Source: Gemmatimonadota bacterium (GTDB lineage Bacteria > Latescibacterota > UBA2968 > UBA8231). From it: 5,543 nucleotides of DNA. The DNA lies in NCBI GenBank assembly GCA_026706505.1, contig JAPOYQ010000411.1:1-5543 (forward strand), in the 5' to 3' direction. The notes under the pieces were generated by a model. It was not told the origin of the DNA, ran no database searches, and was given only the letters and a program-made list of their open reading frames with translations. This document shows, piece after piece, positions 1 through 5,103 of this stretch. Both the position numbers and the translations under genes were made by a program. Position 1 is the stretch's first letter. Each line of letters opens with the position of its first letter.

Positions 1-964
1 ACCCGCGCATCAAAGGCGCGCCCACGCCGTATTGCGCGCCCACATCGTGCCAAGTTGAAAGACCGTATGGAATATCCTCGCTGAGCCAACGGCTCTCGAG
101 CGACCCGGGAGCTTTGAGTTGCGTAAGCATTAGGCTGCCATTAATCGTTGCCCACAAATCTCCCCGAGGGCCAAAACCCGCGCGAAAAAACGCTTCATCG
201 GCTGCTATGAGATCGTAACCCAAAGCTGTTGCGATGGCCCTCCGCTCTGCATCCACGGCCATGATCGTCTTTGCCACCGATGGGGATACCCCTTCTTCGT
301 AGAAATAGAACTCGCCGTGCGAATATTCGATTCGCCCTGCGTTCATCAACACACCCGCAGGATGCACCACCGGATTCATCGCGGACAAACCACAGGCCAT
401 CGCGGTGGGATAGGTCTGAATGCCCGGGAACAGCGGCGACAGACGAGCGCGCACGCGATCTGTTGCTGTCGCTGGCAACACCCCCAAGCCCAAGCCCGTC
501 ACGGTACCCCAAATCGTCGCGGTATCCGGCGCTGTTTTCCGACACACATAAGGCGCGGTATCCACCTCCGCCAGCGCGAGGTCTGCTACTCCCTGGTCGC
601 GCAATAGCGTCGCCCATTCCAATGTGCCCAATGTGCCCGGCATCAGCACGACCATGTGTTCGGGCCTGAGATGGGGGGCGCAGGCAATGGCAAATGGTTT
701 GTGGGCATACGCCGGCACGATTAACAGGATCAAGTCAGACGCATTCAGAGCCGCTTCAATATCCGTGGTCATGCAGTGAATTTTTGCGACCCCCGTCTCT
801 TCGACCCCCACCAAATGAATCACGCCTTGGTCGCGCACCGGATCGAGCGCGTGCCCAAATTCTGGCAATTCGCAAAGCGTAATCTCAAAACCTTTCAGGG
901 TCAGATTTGCAGCCGTGGCAAATGCCGTATTGCCGCCGCCGAGAATGGTAATGTGTTCGGACAT
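1..964 (-). CDS. Opine/octopine-dehydrogenase-like NAD(P)-dependent oxidoreductase, C-terminus cut by window
   Basis: The frame reads 321 codons from ATG at 964 without a stop to the window edge, so the 3' end is missing; octopine/nopaline dehydrogenases are usually about 360 residues. The N-terminus is a Rossmann nucleotide-binding fold with the loop GGGNTAFA (residues 9-16). Around residues 108-116 is the LMPGTLGTL stretch, followed at 197-213 by NPVVHPAGVLMNAGRIE. That motif carries the conserved catalytic His (H201) and Asn of the octopine dehydrogenase C-terminal domain. SRWLSEDIPYGL (291-302) is also typical of the family. Family members reduce the imine formed between an amino acid and a 2-oxo acid, or oxidise the opine; the substrate here cannot be read. 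An AAGGA site (972-976) lies 7 bases before the start. The gene follows the PhyH dioxygenase gene by 27 bases, so the two are probably one operon. It is cytoplasmic, with no signal peptide. Confidence 0.88.
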   Translation of the reverse strand, partial: MSEHITILGGGNTAFATAANLTLKGFEITLCELPEFGHALDPVRDQGVIHLVGVEETGVAKIHCMTTDIEAALNASDLILLIVPAYAHKPFAIACAPHLRPEHMVVLMPGTLGTLEWATLLRDQGVADLALAEVDTAPYVCRKTAPDTATIWGTVTGLGLGVLPATATDRVRARLSPLFPGIQTYPTAMACGLSAMNPVVHPAGVLMNAGRIEYSHGEFYFYEEGVSPSVAKTIMAVDAERRAIATALGYDLIAADEAFFRAGFGPRGDLWATINGSLMLTQLKAPGSLESRWLSEDIPYGLSTWHDVGAQYGVGAPLMRG

Positions 965-991
965 GGAAGTATCCTTTTTTTGGTTCCTGAG

Positions 992-1768
992 TCAATCGAC
1001 CAGACCCCAGAGACGCTGCCGCGCCTCGGGCCAGTCTGGCCAGTCGGGATGTAGGTGCTTCAGCGCCGCCAAATCGCGCTTGCGGCCGCCCAGCGGGAAG
1101 TAGTTCCAGCCCATGGCGCGTCGCGGACCGGCGGCTGTCTTCACCCCAGTGGCGTGCCAGCACGAGGGCGTCCACACCAAAGTCCACCGTGGGTCGAGGA
1201 CGACTTCGACTTCGCTAGGATGGCGGGCGAAGCAGTGCGTCGGCACCTCGTCGTGGGTGCCGGTGACCAGTTCGAGCTGCAGCAATTCAGCCTCTACCTC
1301 CTCGCGGGGACGATGCTGGCTGCCGGGCAGCACCCGCAGCGGTGCGTTGCTGGCGTCGTGGCGGTCGAGGGCGGTGCGGAAGGATACCTGTTTCACCTCC
1401 GGTCCGCCGTCCACGTGCCAGTGGACCTGCCGCTGCGGTCGGCCATCGGCGCTGACAATCTTCGAGGCATCGCCGATGCCACAGGCACCCACATGTACCT
1501 CTTCGGCGTCCAAAATCCGCCGCGCCGCTTCGACCAACTCTGGATGCTCCACCATCTGCAGCAGCGGTTCGCCGATCATCAGGAACTGACAGGCCAGCCG
1601 GTTGCAGCCTTCGGGGAACTCGGTGCGCTCCCACTCCGGCTCGACCTCCTGCTGCCGGAAGTCGATCTGGCGCATACCCTCAGCGCCGACGGGGTTGGGG
1701 ATCAGGAAGAACCCGTTGCGCTCGAAGTGGGCGAGCTGTTCGTCGGTAATGTCGAAGGATCCGTCCAT
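992..1768 (-). CDS. Phytanoyl-CoA dioxygenase (PhyH) family Fe(II)/2-oxoglutarate oxygenase
   Basis: This is a complete 258-residue protein of usual PhyH length. PhyH enzymes use Fe(II), O2 and 2-oxoglutarate to hydroxylate small organic substrates; bacterial members act on very varied compounds, so phytanoyl-CoA is not implied. The N-terminal helix DEQLAHFERNGFFLIPN (9-25) is the classic family opening. The iron triad is visible as H118-x-D120 in HWHVDG and distal H205 in SCWHATG. R216 or R217, 11-12 residues after H205, fits the 2-oxoglutarate-binding Arg. RVLPGSQHRP (145-154) is the usual PhyH loop. The ATG at 1768 is chosen because AGGGA (1776-1780) lies 7 bases upstream and the frame closes with a stop at 1790-1792. 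The opine-dehydrogenase-like gene follows after 27 bases. The start overlaps the stop of a small upstream frame (TGATG), so translational coupling is likely. G+C is very high (77% over 1321-1380). Confidence 0.92.
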   Translation of the reverse strand: MDGSFDITDEQLAHFERNGFFLIPNPVGAEGMRQIDFRQQEVEPEWERTEFPEGCNRLACQFLMIGEPLLQMVEHPELVEAARRILDAEEVHVGACGIGDASKIVSADGRPQRQVHWHVDGGPEVKQVSFRTALDRHDASNAPLRVLPGSQHRPREEVEAELLQLELVTGTHDEVPTHCFARHPSEVEVVLDPRWTLVWTPSCWHATGVKTAAGPRRAMGWNYFPLGGRKRDLAALKHLHPDWPDWPEARQRLWGLVD

Positions 1769-1836
1769 CAGGCATTCCCTAAGACGCTCTCAAGGTCTAA
1801 ATAACCGGTCAAATCGAAGAAGTAGCGCTGCATCAT
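1768..1836 (-). pseudogene. 22-codon PhyH N-terminus-like remnant or leader ORF upstream of the dioxygenase gene
   Basis: The minus strand from tandem ATGs at 1836 and 1833 reads 22 codons containing RYFFDLTGYLDLESVL, then TGA at 1770-1768. In my recollection of the family, this matches the usual opening of PhyH dioxygenases: a Tyr/Phe helix, then a Gly-Tyr/Phe-Leu strand and a Leu-rich turn. The next gene has its own equivalent segment (HFERNGFFLIPN), so this is not its displaced start. It is better read as the first codons of a second PhyH gene whose body was deleted. AAAGG (1844-1848) sits 7 bases before the first ATG, so it may still be translated. Its stop overlaps the dioxygenase ATG by one base, a coupling geometry. 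It could instead be a chance ORF. Confidence 0.5.
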
Positions 1837-1845
1837 CGGCGGGCC

Positions 1846-1874
1846 TTTGCTAAGCGTATAGCGGGCGTTAGATT
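1846..1874 (+). promoter_or_regulatory. Possible weak sigma-70-type promoter for the cupin gene
   Basis: In the divergent intergenic stretch, TTGCTA (1847-1852) and TAGATT (1869-1874) are spaced by 16 bases. Each matches 4 of 6 consensus positions. Transcription would start near 1881, leaving a leader of about 45 bases before the cupin ATG. The host's promoter consensus is unknown, so this is only a candidate. No convincing promoter was seen for the minus-strand operon in the same gap. Confidence 0.22.
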
Positions 1875-1911
1875 GTGCCGGCGCAAGGTAGTGAATCCGC
1901 TCTTGCCTTTC

Positions 1912-1918
1912 AAGGAGG
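1912..1918 (+). promoter_or_regulatory. Shine-Dalgarno site fixing the cupin gene start
   Basis: AAGGAGG is a full match to the anti-Shine-Dalgarno sequence and lies 8 bases before ATG at 1927. It decides for this start over the in-frame TTG at 1873, which would add 18 residues with no family resemblance. Confidence 0.85.
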
Positions 1919-1926
1919 AAAACGCC

Positions 1927-2580
1927 ATGGGATTTGAAGTGTACGATTGTCGCCGGGATATCCGCAATATTCTGGTGCGGCCGCAGATCCGCGCCCGCTT
2001 CTGCCGCTTAGAGCCAGGCACAGGCTCACTCGACGTCTGGCACACGCACGATTTGGGCGACGAGATCTTTATCATTCTATCGGGTCGGGTGGAGTTCAAA
2101 ATCAACGGCGAGGTAAAAGAAGTTGGACCGGGGCAAATGTGCTACGCCCTAACCGACGAGCCGCACTCGGTGCGAGCCATCGGCGACGAGCCAGTCTACA
2201 TGTACCTCTCGGTGACGCCGCACATCCAGCCGACGCATACGTTTTACGACGACAAGGGCGAGCGCCAGCCGCCCAACTTCAGGCCGTCGAGCGATTACAA
2301 TACCGAGACGGATTCGACCACGCCGGTGGCCGAATTGATCGACGGTCACATCGATGCGGTGCACGCCCTAGCGGCCCAAGCACAGGAGAGCGCGCGCATC
2401 CAAGAAGAGCGAGGCCGAGAACTCAAGCAGACCCTAATGGCCGACGACATGGAAGCGGCCAGCCGCGTGCGCGAGGCCATGTGGGAACCGCTTTTGCAGC
2501 TCTTCAAGCAGACGAGCGCCGTGGCGGACGGCTGGAATGGATTGGCACCCCGGGCGGGATCGGTCGATGCGGTATACTGA
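1927..2580 (+). CDS. Cupin-domain protein with helical C-terminal extension
   Basis: This 217-residue soluble protein starts at ATG 1927, set by AAGGAGG at 1912-1918. Residues 25-95 form a single conserved-barrel cupin domain. Motif 1 is seen as H39-T-H41 and E46 in WHTHDLGDEIFIILSG, and motif 2 includes H80 in ALTDEPHSV. Together these make the usual 3-His/1-Glu metal site. GPGQ (67-70) is the turn before motif 2. Residues 134-200 are Ala-, Glu- and Gln-rich and probably helical, extending well beyond a minimal cupin. Cupins of this type are metal-dependent isomerases or oxygenases, or small-ligand sensors; no substrate can be assigned. The gene diverges from the PhyH/opine-dehydrogenase-like operon across a gap of 158 bases, which suggests shared regulation. 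Its stop is 6 bases from the convergent acetyltransferase stop, leaving no room for a conventional terminator hairpin. Confidence 0.85.
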   Translation: MGFEVYDCRRDIRNILVRPQIRARFCRLEPGTGSLDVWHTHDLGDEIFIILSGRVEFKINGEVKEVGPGQMCYALTDEPHSVRAIGDEPVYMYLSVTPHIQPTHTFYDDKGERQPPNFRPSSDYNTETDSTTPVAELIDGHIDAVHALAAQAQESARIQEERGRELKQTLMADDMEAASRVREAMWEPLLQLFKQTSAVADGWNGLAPRAGSVDAVY

Positions 2581-2586
2581 GTCGTC

Positions 2587-3036
2587 TCAAAATTCCACGC
2601 TCGTTTTCACGGTACCACAATAGAACTTGTAGTATCTATGCTGACGCAATCCAAGCTCCTCGTAGAACGCGGCTGCTGGTGTCGCCTCATTGGCAATTAG
2701 GGACATGGATACTTTCGACTCCCCGATTTTGTCGAGCAAATGACGCACCAGTCTTCGTCCGTGACCTGACCGCCTTTGATCAGACTCGATAAAAAGTTCC
2801 TGCATGTAATAGTTGATTCGGTCTTGCCAAGGATAACAGTATCCGAACATCGCTCCGATCACATCATTTTTGTCGAGGGCGAGGAGGCAATGCTCGGGAT
2901 CGAACTTCCAGAATCGACTGAGGTAGTGGTGAGCTTGGGTGACGCTCCACGATTCCTCGTATGGCCATTCAGAGAAAACCTTCACGAATAGACGCGCGCA
3001 ATCTCGCAAGTCCTCTGATGTGATGGCCCGTATCAT
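2587..3036 (-). CDS. GNAT-family N-acetyltransferase
   Basis: This complete 149-residue protein has the size of a single GNAT domain. These enzymes transfer acetyl from acetyl-CoA to an amine on a small molecule or protein. ITSEDLRDCARLFVKVF (5-21) is the N-terminal strand-helix. QELFIESDQRRSGHGRRLVRHLL (79-101) is motif A, with the R-R-x-G-x-G/A pyrophosphate loop as R88/R89-S-G91-H-G93. N116 and AAAFYEELGL (121-130) are motif B, where the Tyr of FYEELGL is commonly the general acid. The substrate is unknown. The opening, with acidic and Trp residues near 22-30, resembles small-molecule acetyltransferases, but resistance is not shown. GAGGAG (3045-3050) lies 8 bases before the ATG. It follows the DUF2442 remnant by 66 bases on the same strand and converges on the cupin gene. 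Confidence 0.88.
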   Translation of the reverse strand: MIRAITSEDLRDCARLFVKVFSEWPYEESWSVTQAHHYLSRFWKFDPEHCLLALDKNDVIGAMFGYCYPWQDRINYYMQELFIESDQRRSGHGRRLVRHLLDKIGESKVSMSLIANEATPAAAFYEELGLRQHRYYKFYCGTVKTSVEF

Positions 3037-3102
3037 TCTACGTACTCCTCATATTCCGCCTCAAAAGTCATTGTCTGGTCTTTAATTCTTGGCTAGGCCG
3101 TA

Positions 3103-3255
3103 TTAGTCCTCCGTCTCAACGAGAGACCAACGCTTGCCCATGCGCTCAAGTTCAGGAAGATGCTCAGGCCAATCATGTAAAGTGGCTGGATCAAAATCAG
3201 CCCCATTTGGCCATACCAGAGTATGGACCTCAGGATCAATCCGAACTTGATTAAA
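3103..3255 (-). pseudogene. DUF2442-family protein, 3' half only, cut off by the insertion sequence
   Basis: Reading the minus strand from 3255 gives 50 codons beginning FNQVRIDPEV, continuing TLVWPNGADFDPATLHDWP, and ending at TAA (3103-3105). The V-R-x-D-P-E and W-P-N-G-A-D blocks are the hallmark C-terminal half of DUF2442, a small domain of about 80-100 residues often encoded beside a DUF4160 gene. The first family-like residue (F, 3253-3255) touches the end of the inverted repeat. The only in-frame ATG is late (3139-3141) and there is no ribosome site. The 5' half is absent beyond the element's other end in all three minus frames of 4370-4500. The reading frame joins that of the transposase after its stop, which is probably chance. 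The C-terminal tail after HDWP is longer than I expect for the family. Confidence 0.78.
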
Positions 3256-3272
3256 TAAATGATGTTACGCAG
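3256..3272 (+). repeat. Insertion sequence terminal inverted repeat (transposase 3' end)
   Basis: TAAATGATGTTACGCAG matches the other end in inverse orientation with one mismatch at its fourth base; the core TGATGTTACGCAG (3260-3272) is perfect. The transposase stop codon (3265-3267) lies inside this repeat. Confidence 0.85.
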
Positions 3273-4323
3273 CCTTTAGCTTTTGCAATTCCTCAAAGGC
3301 GTGTCGAATGGCCTTGAGATAGAGTTTTGATCGGAGGGCAAATGGATTCATCCGTTGCTTGATACGCAGCCACTCTAGCGAGAACGCCGCATAGATGGCC
3401 ATAAAGACGTGGTTGCTTTGGGTACGGACCCGTTTGGTCGGCGACCTGGCCAACGCGGCATGGGACTTGAGCGTTTTGTGAAAGACTTCGACTTTCCATC
3501 GTTTTTGATAGATCGTCTCAAGGGCGTCTCCATGCTGGTCGAGATCACTACAGGCCAGATACAACAGGCCGGTGGAATCGTCTTTGTTTGTAAAGACTTG
3601 CCGATGCAGCAGGACGGGAAAAGGCAGTCCTTTGATCCAGGCGGGTACCGGCGTGGGGTCTGACCAGTCTAGCGTATCGATGCGCACGAAGCGGCCGTGG
3701 GCTTTGTCTTGTCGGCTCAAGGCGACCGTCCGGTTGGATTTGAGGGCGACGATAAAGTGCTTTTTCAGGTCCTGGCGGATAAACAACAGATTTTCTTTGG
3801 CCGAAAACCAACTATCGGCCAACACATAGCGGTAGCGCATGCGATTGTGCTGGCAGGTGCGCAGCATCTGCCGCAGCAATTGGTTTTTGCTCACCTCGCT
3901 TTTGCGTTTGACCCGCTGCGTTTGCCGATCGCAAAACAGAATCGGTTTACGCACTAACTCATAGGCCACCGGCACACTGACCTCGCCGGCCTGATAGATG
4001 CAATTGAGTAGATTCAAGCCTTTGACCGAGCGGTTTGTGCTATGATCGAAGTGCCAACAGATCAACTCATTTTCATCCGTGTGCGGCTTTGGCTGAATCG
4101 TGTCATCGAAAATAAGCACGCCATCTTCACGCTCGATGGTGCGCACCACGGATTTGACTTGATGCCATAGCTCTTTCGACGTGTACTCGGCCTGGGACAA
4201 GAAGCGCGTCACTTGGTCATGGCTGATTTGGCCATCCAACAGAGACGAAAGGCCGGTGGCGGTCGTCGCGCCAAACGAACTCAACAGATAATCGCTATAG
4301 AGGTCTAACAGTTTTTTATCCAT
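3265..4323 (-). CDS. DDE transposase, IS4-type
   Basis: This 352-residue protein appears intact. It would bind the element's inverted ends and carry out DNA cleavage and strand transfer with two metal ions. Residues 1-60 form an N-terminal helical region, presumably for DNA binding. The RNase-H-like catalytic core shows the first Asp in LIFDDTIQPKP (D73/D74), the second in YVLADSWFS (D170), and E279 in YQKRWKVEVFHKTLK. The last follows the IS4 signature Y-(2)-R-(3)-E-(6)-K exactly (Y272, R275, E279, K286). A long beta-rich insertion lies between D170 and E279, as in IS4-type enzymes. The ATG is 29 bases inside the right inverted repeat and has no clear ribosome site, which may keep expression low. 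The stop is encoded within the left inverted repeat. No frameshift or internal stop is seen, so the element may be active. Confidence 0.93.
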   Translation of the reverse strand: MDKKLLDLYSDYLLSSFGATTATGLSSLLDGQISHDQVTRFLSQAEYTSKELWHQVKSVVRTIEREDGVLIFDDTIQPKPHTDENELICWHFDHSTNRSVKGLNLLNCIYQAGEVSVPVAYELVRKPILFCDRQTQRVKRKSEVSKNQLLRQMLRTCQHNRMRYRYVLADSWFSAKENLLFIRQDLKKHFIVALKSNRTVALSRQDKAHGRFVRIDTLDWSDPTPVPAWIKGLPFPVLLHRQVFTNKDDSTGLLYLACSDLDQHGDALETIYQKRWKVEVFHKTLKSHAALARSPTKRVRTQSNHVFMAIYAAFSLEWLRIKQRMNPFALRSKLYLKAIRHAFEELQKLKAA

Positions 4324-4352
4324 GACAGAAAAGATAAACCAAACCCTATCGA

Positions 4353-4369
4353 CTGCGTAACATCACTTA
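4353..4369 (-). repeat. Insertion sequence terminal inverted repeat (transposase 5' end)
   Basis: CTGCGTAACATCACTTA on the plus strand is the inverse of 3256-3272 except for one base (4366). It lies 29 bases upstream of the transposase ATG. Confidence 0.85.
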
Positions 4370-4404
4370 CCATTTGAAAATAAGATCGGCAGGGGTAGAG
4401 ATAT

Positions 4405-4494
4405 ATGAACAAGATCAGGGACCGACGACTATTGGCAGGGCGAAGAATAAACGGGTTGATTCGGGTAATTCGAAATATCGGATACACAAGGTAA
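4405..4494 (+). other. Possible 29-codon basic leader ORF before the acetyltransferase gene
   Basis: ATG at 4405 opens a 29-codon frame that begins MNKIRDRRLL, contains 8 Arg, and ends IGYTR then TAA at 4492-4494. AGGGG (4391-4395) is 9 bases upstream. The frame stops 6 bases before the GTG of the acetyltransferase gene and covers that gene's AAGG ribosome site, so its translation could affect downstream initiation. I recognise no homology, and 29 codons can arise by chance. The rest of 4370-4500 holds no other coding signal that I can support. Confidence 0.2.
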
Positions 4495-4500
4495 CTATCA

Positions 4501-5103
4501 GTGTCTTTGATTGAAGAACCGATAACCTCTCATATACCGGATCTTGTTACCGAGCGCGTTGTAGTTCGCCGTTTTCGGTTAGATGATCTCCAAGATATCC
4601 ATCATATTCTTGATATAGACCTAAAATGGGGTCGATCCTGCGAAGAGCGAAGGTCCATTTTGGAATTCTATATCGAGCAGACAAGTTACAAAAATCCACC
4701 CTTTGGGTACCGTGCTATTGTCTTGAGAGATTCTGGGACGCTGATTGGGATGGCAGGTTTAACCTCGTACTACCTAAGTCCACGACAGATAAGGCTCTTT
4801 CAGGAACCAATAGATAAAGAAGTACCGTCTCACAATTCGCTAGTGACTGGAATTGGATACTCACTACAAACTGATTCCCAGCGTAAAGGTTATGCAACTG
4901 AGGCGGTTCGGGCTTTAGTAGCCTTTGCATTTCAAGAACTCGCGGTTCCGGCAGTCTGGGCAAGGACGGATCACAAAAACGAACGGTCCATAGCACTGAT
5001 GAAGAGAATAGGGATGAGGATTGGCATAGATTCCCGTCCTGATGCTTGGCCAGGAGTACTTGGAGTACTAGACTCCGGCTTCGCCGATTCAGGAGGCATA
5101 TGA
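4501..5103 (+). CDS. RimJ/RimL-type GNAT N-acetyltransferase
   Basis: This complete 200-residue protein is typical in length for the RimJ/RimL-like acetyltransferase branch (Acetyltransf_3). These proteins acetylate N-terminal amines of ribosomal proteins or amines on small molecules such as antibiotics; the choice cannot be made here. TERVVVRRFRLDDL (17-30) is the family opening. IGYSLQTDSQRKGYATEAVRAL (118-139) is motif A, with the acetyl-CoA loop Q127-R-K-G130-Y-A132. WARTDHKNERSIALMKRIGM (153-172) is motif B, with N160 and S163. The start is GTG: AAGG (4488-4491) lies 9 bases upstream and an in-frame TAA at 4492-4494 excludes anything longer. The stop overlaps the next gene's ATG as ATGA, so the pair is co-translated. 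The segment is much more AT-rich than the left half of the window. Confidence 0.9.
   Translation: MSLIEEPITSHIPDLVTERVVVRRFRLDDLQDIHHILDIDLKWGRSCEERRSILEFYIEQTSYKNPPFGYRAIVLRDSGTLIGMAGLTSYYLSPRQIRLFQEPIDKEVPSHNSLVTGIGYSLQTDSQRKGYATEAVRALVAFAFQELAVPAVWARTDHKNERSIALMKRIGMRIGIDSRPDAWPGVLGVLDSGFADSGGI
5091..5096 (+). promoter_or_regulatory. Ribosome binding site for the kinase-like gene inside the acetyltransferase gene
   Basis: AGGAGG ends only 3 bases before ATG 5100, closer than the usual 5-9. No other in-frame start lies close by, so initiation may depend on ribosomes finishing the acetyltransferase at the overlapping ATGA. Confidence 0.6.

Larger units (their letters stand above)
3256..4369 (-). 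mobile_element. Insertion sequence of about 1.1 kb, IS4-type transposase
   Basis: A single transposase gene is bounded by matching inverted ends at 3256-3272 and 4353-4369. The ends match at 16 of 17 bases and have a perfect 13-base core. The element would be 1114 bases (1106 if only the perfect core is counted). The left end abuts the broken DUF2442 gene. No direct target repeat is evident: the flanks are TTGATTAAA on the left and CCATTTGAAA on the right. IS4-type elements normally leave a duplication of roughly 8-12 bases. The lost duplication and missing DUF2442 5' half point to an adjacent deletion or recombination between element copies. I cannot assign a named IS. Confidence 0.85.

Noticed and set aside
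195..617. Minus-strand 140-codon frame at the left end
   Set aside because: It is an out-of-frame shadow of the opine-dehydrogenase-like gene, which runs through 1-964 in another frame with clear motifs.
1055..1804. Long plus-strand open frame (249 codons) opposite the PhyH gene
   Set aside because: It is antisense to a gene with a full set of PhyH motifs; high G+C keeps the opposite frame open. No recognisable domain or ribosome site.
2578..2589. Bidirectional terminator between the convergent cupin and acetyltransferase genes
   Set aside because: Only 6 bases separate the stops and no GC-rich stem with a T run is seen there.
1947..2792. Plus-strand open frame of 281 codons across the cupin and acetyltransferase genes
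   Set aside because: It is a second frame of the cupin gene running on antisense to the acetyltransferase gene. Its translation is low-complexity Arg-rich sequence with no domain.
4374..4404. Possible promoter TTGAAA (4374-4379) with AGATAT or TAGAGA downstream for the acetyltransferase gene
   Set aside because: Spacing is 19 for the first and 16 for the second, and both -10 matches are poor. In AT-rich DNA this is not distinguishable from chance.
4456..4486. TTGATT (4456-4461) with GATACA (4481-4486) as a promoter
   Set aside because: Spacing of 19 bases, and transcription would start after the ribosome binding site at 4488-4491.
4305..4487. Minus-strand 60-codon frame spanning the right end of the insertion sequence
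   Set aside because: It crosses the inverted repeat, has no family resemblance, and does not supply the missing DUF2442 5' half.
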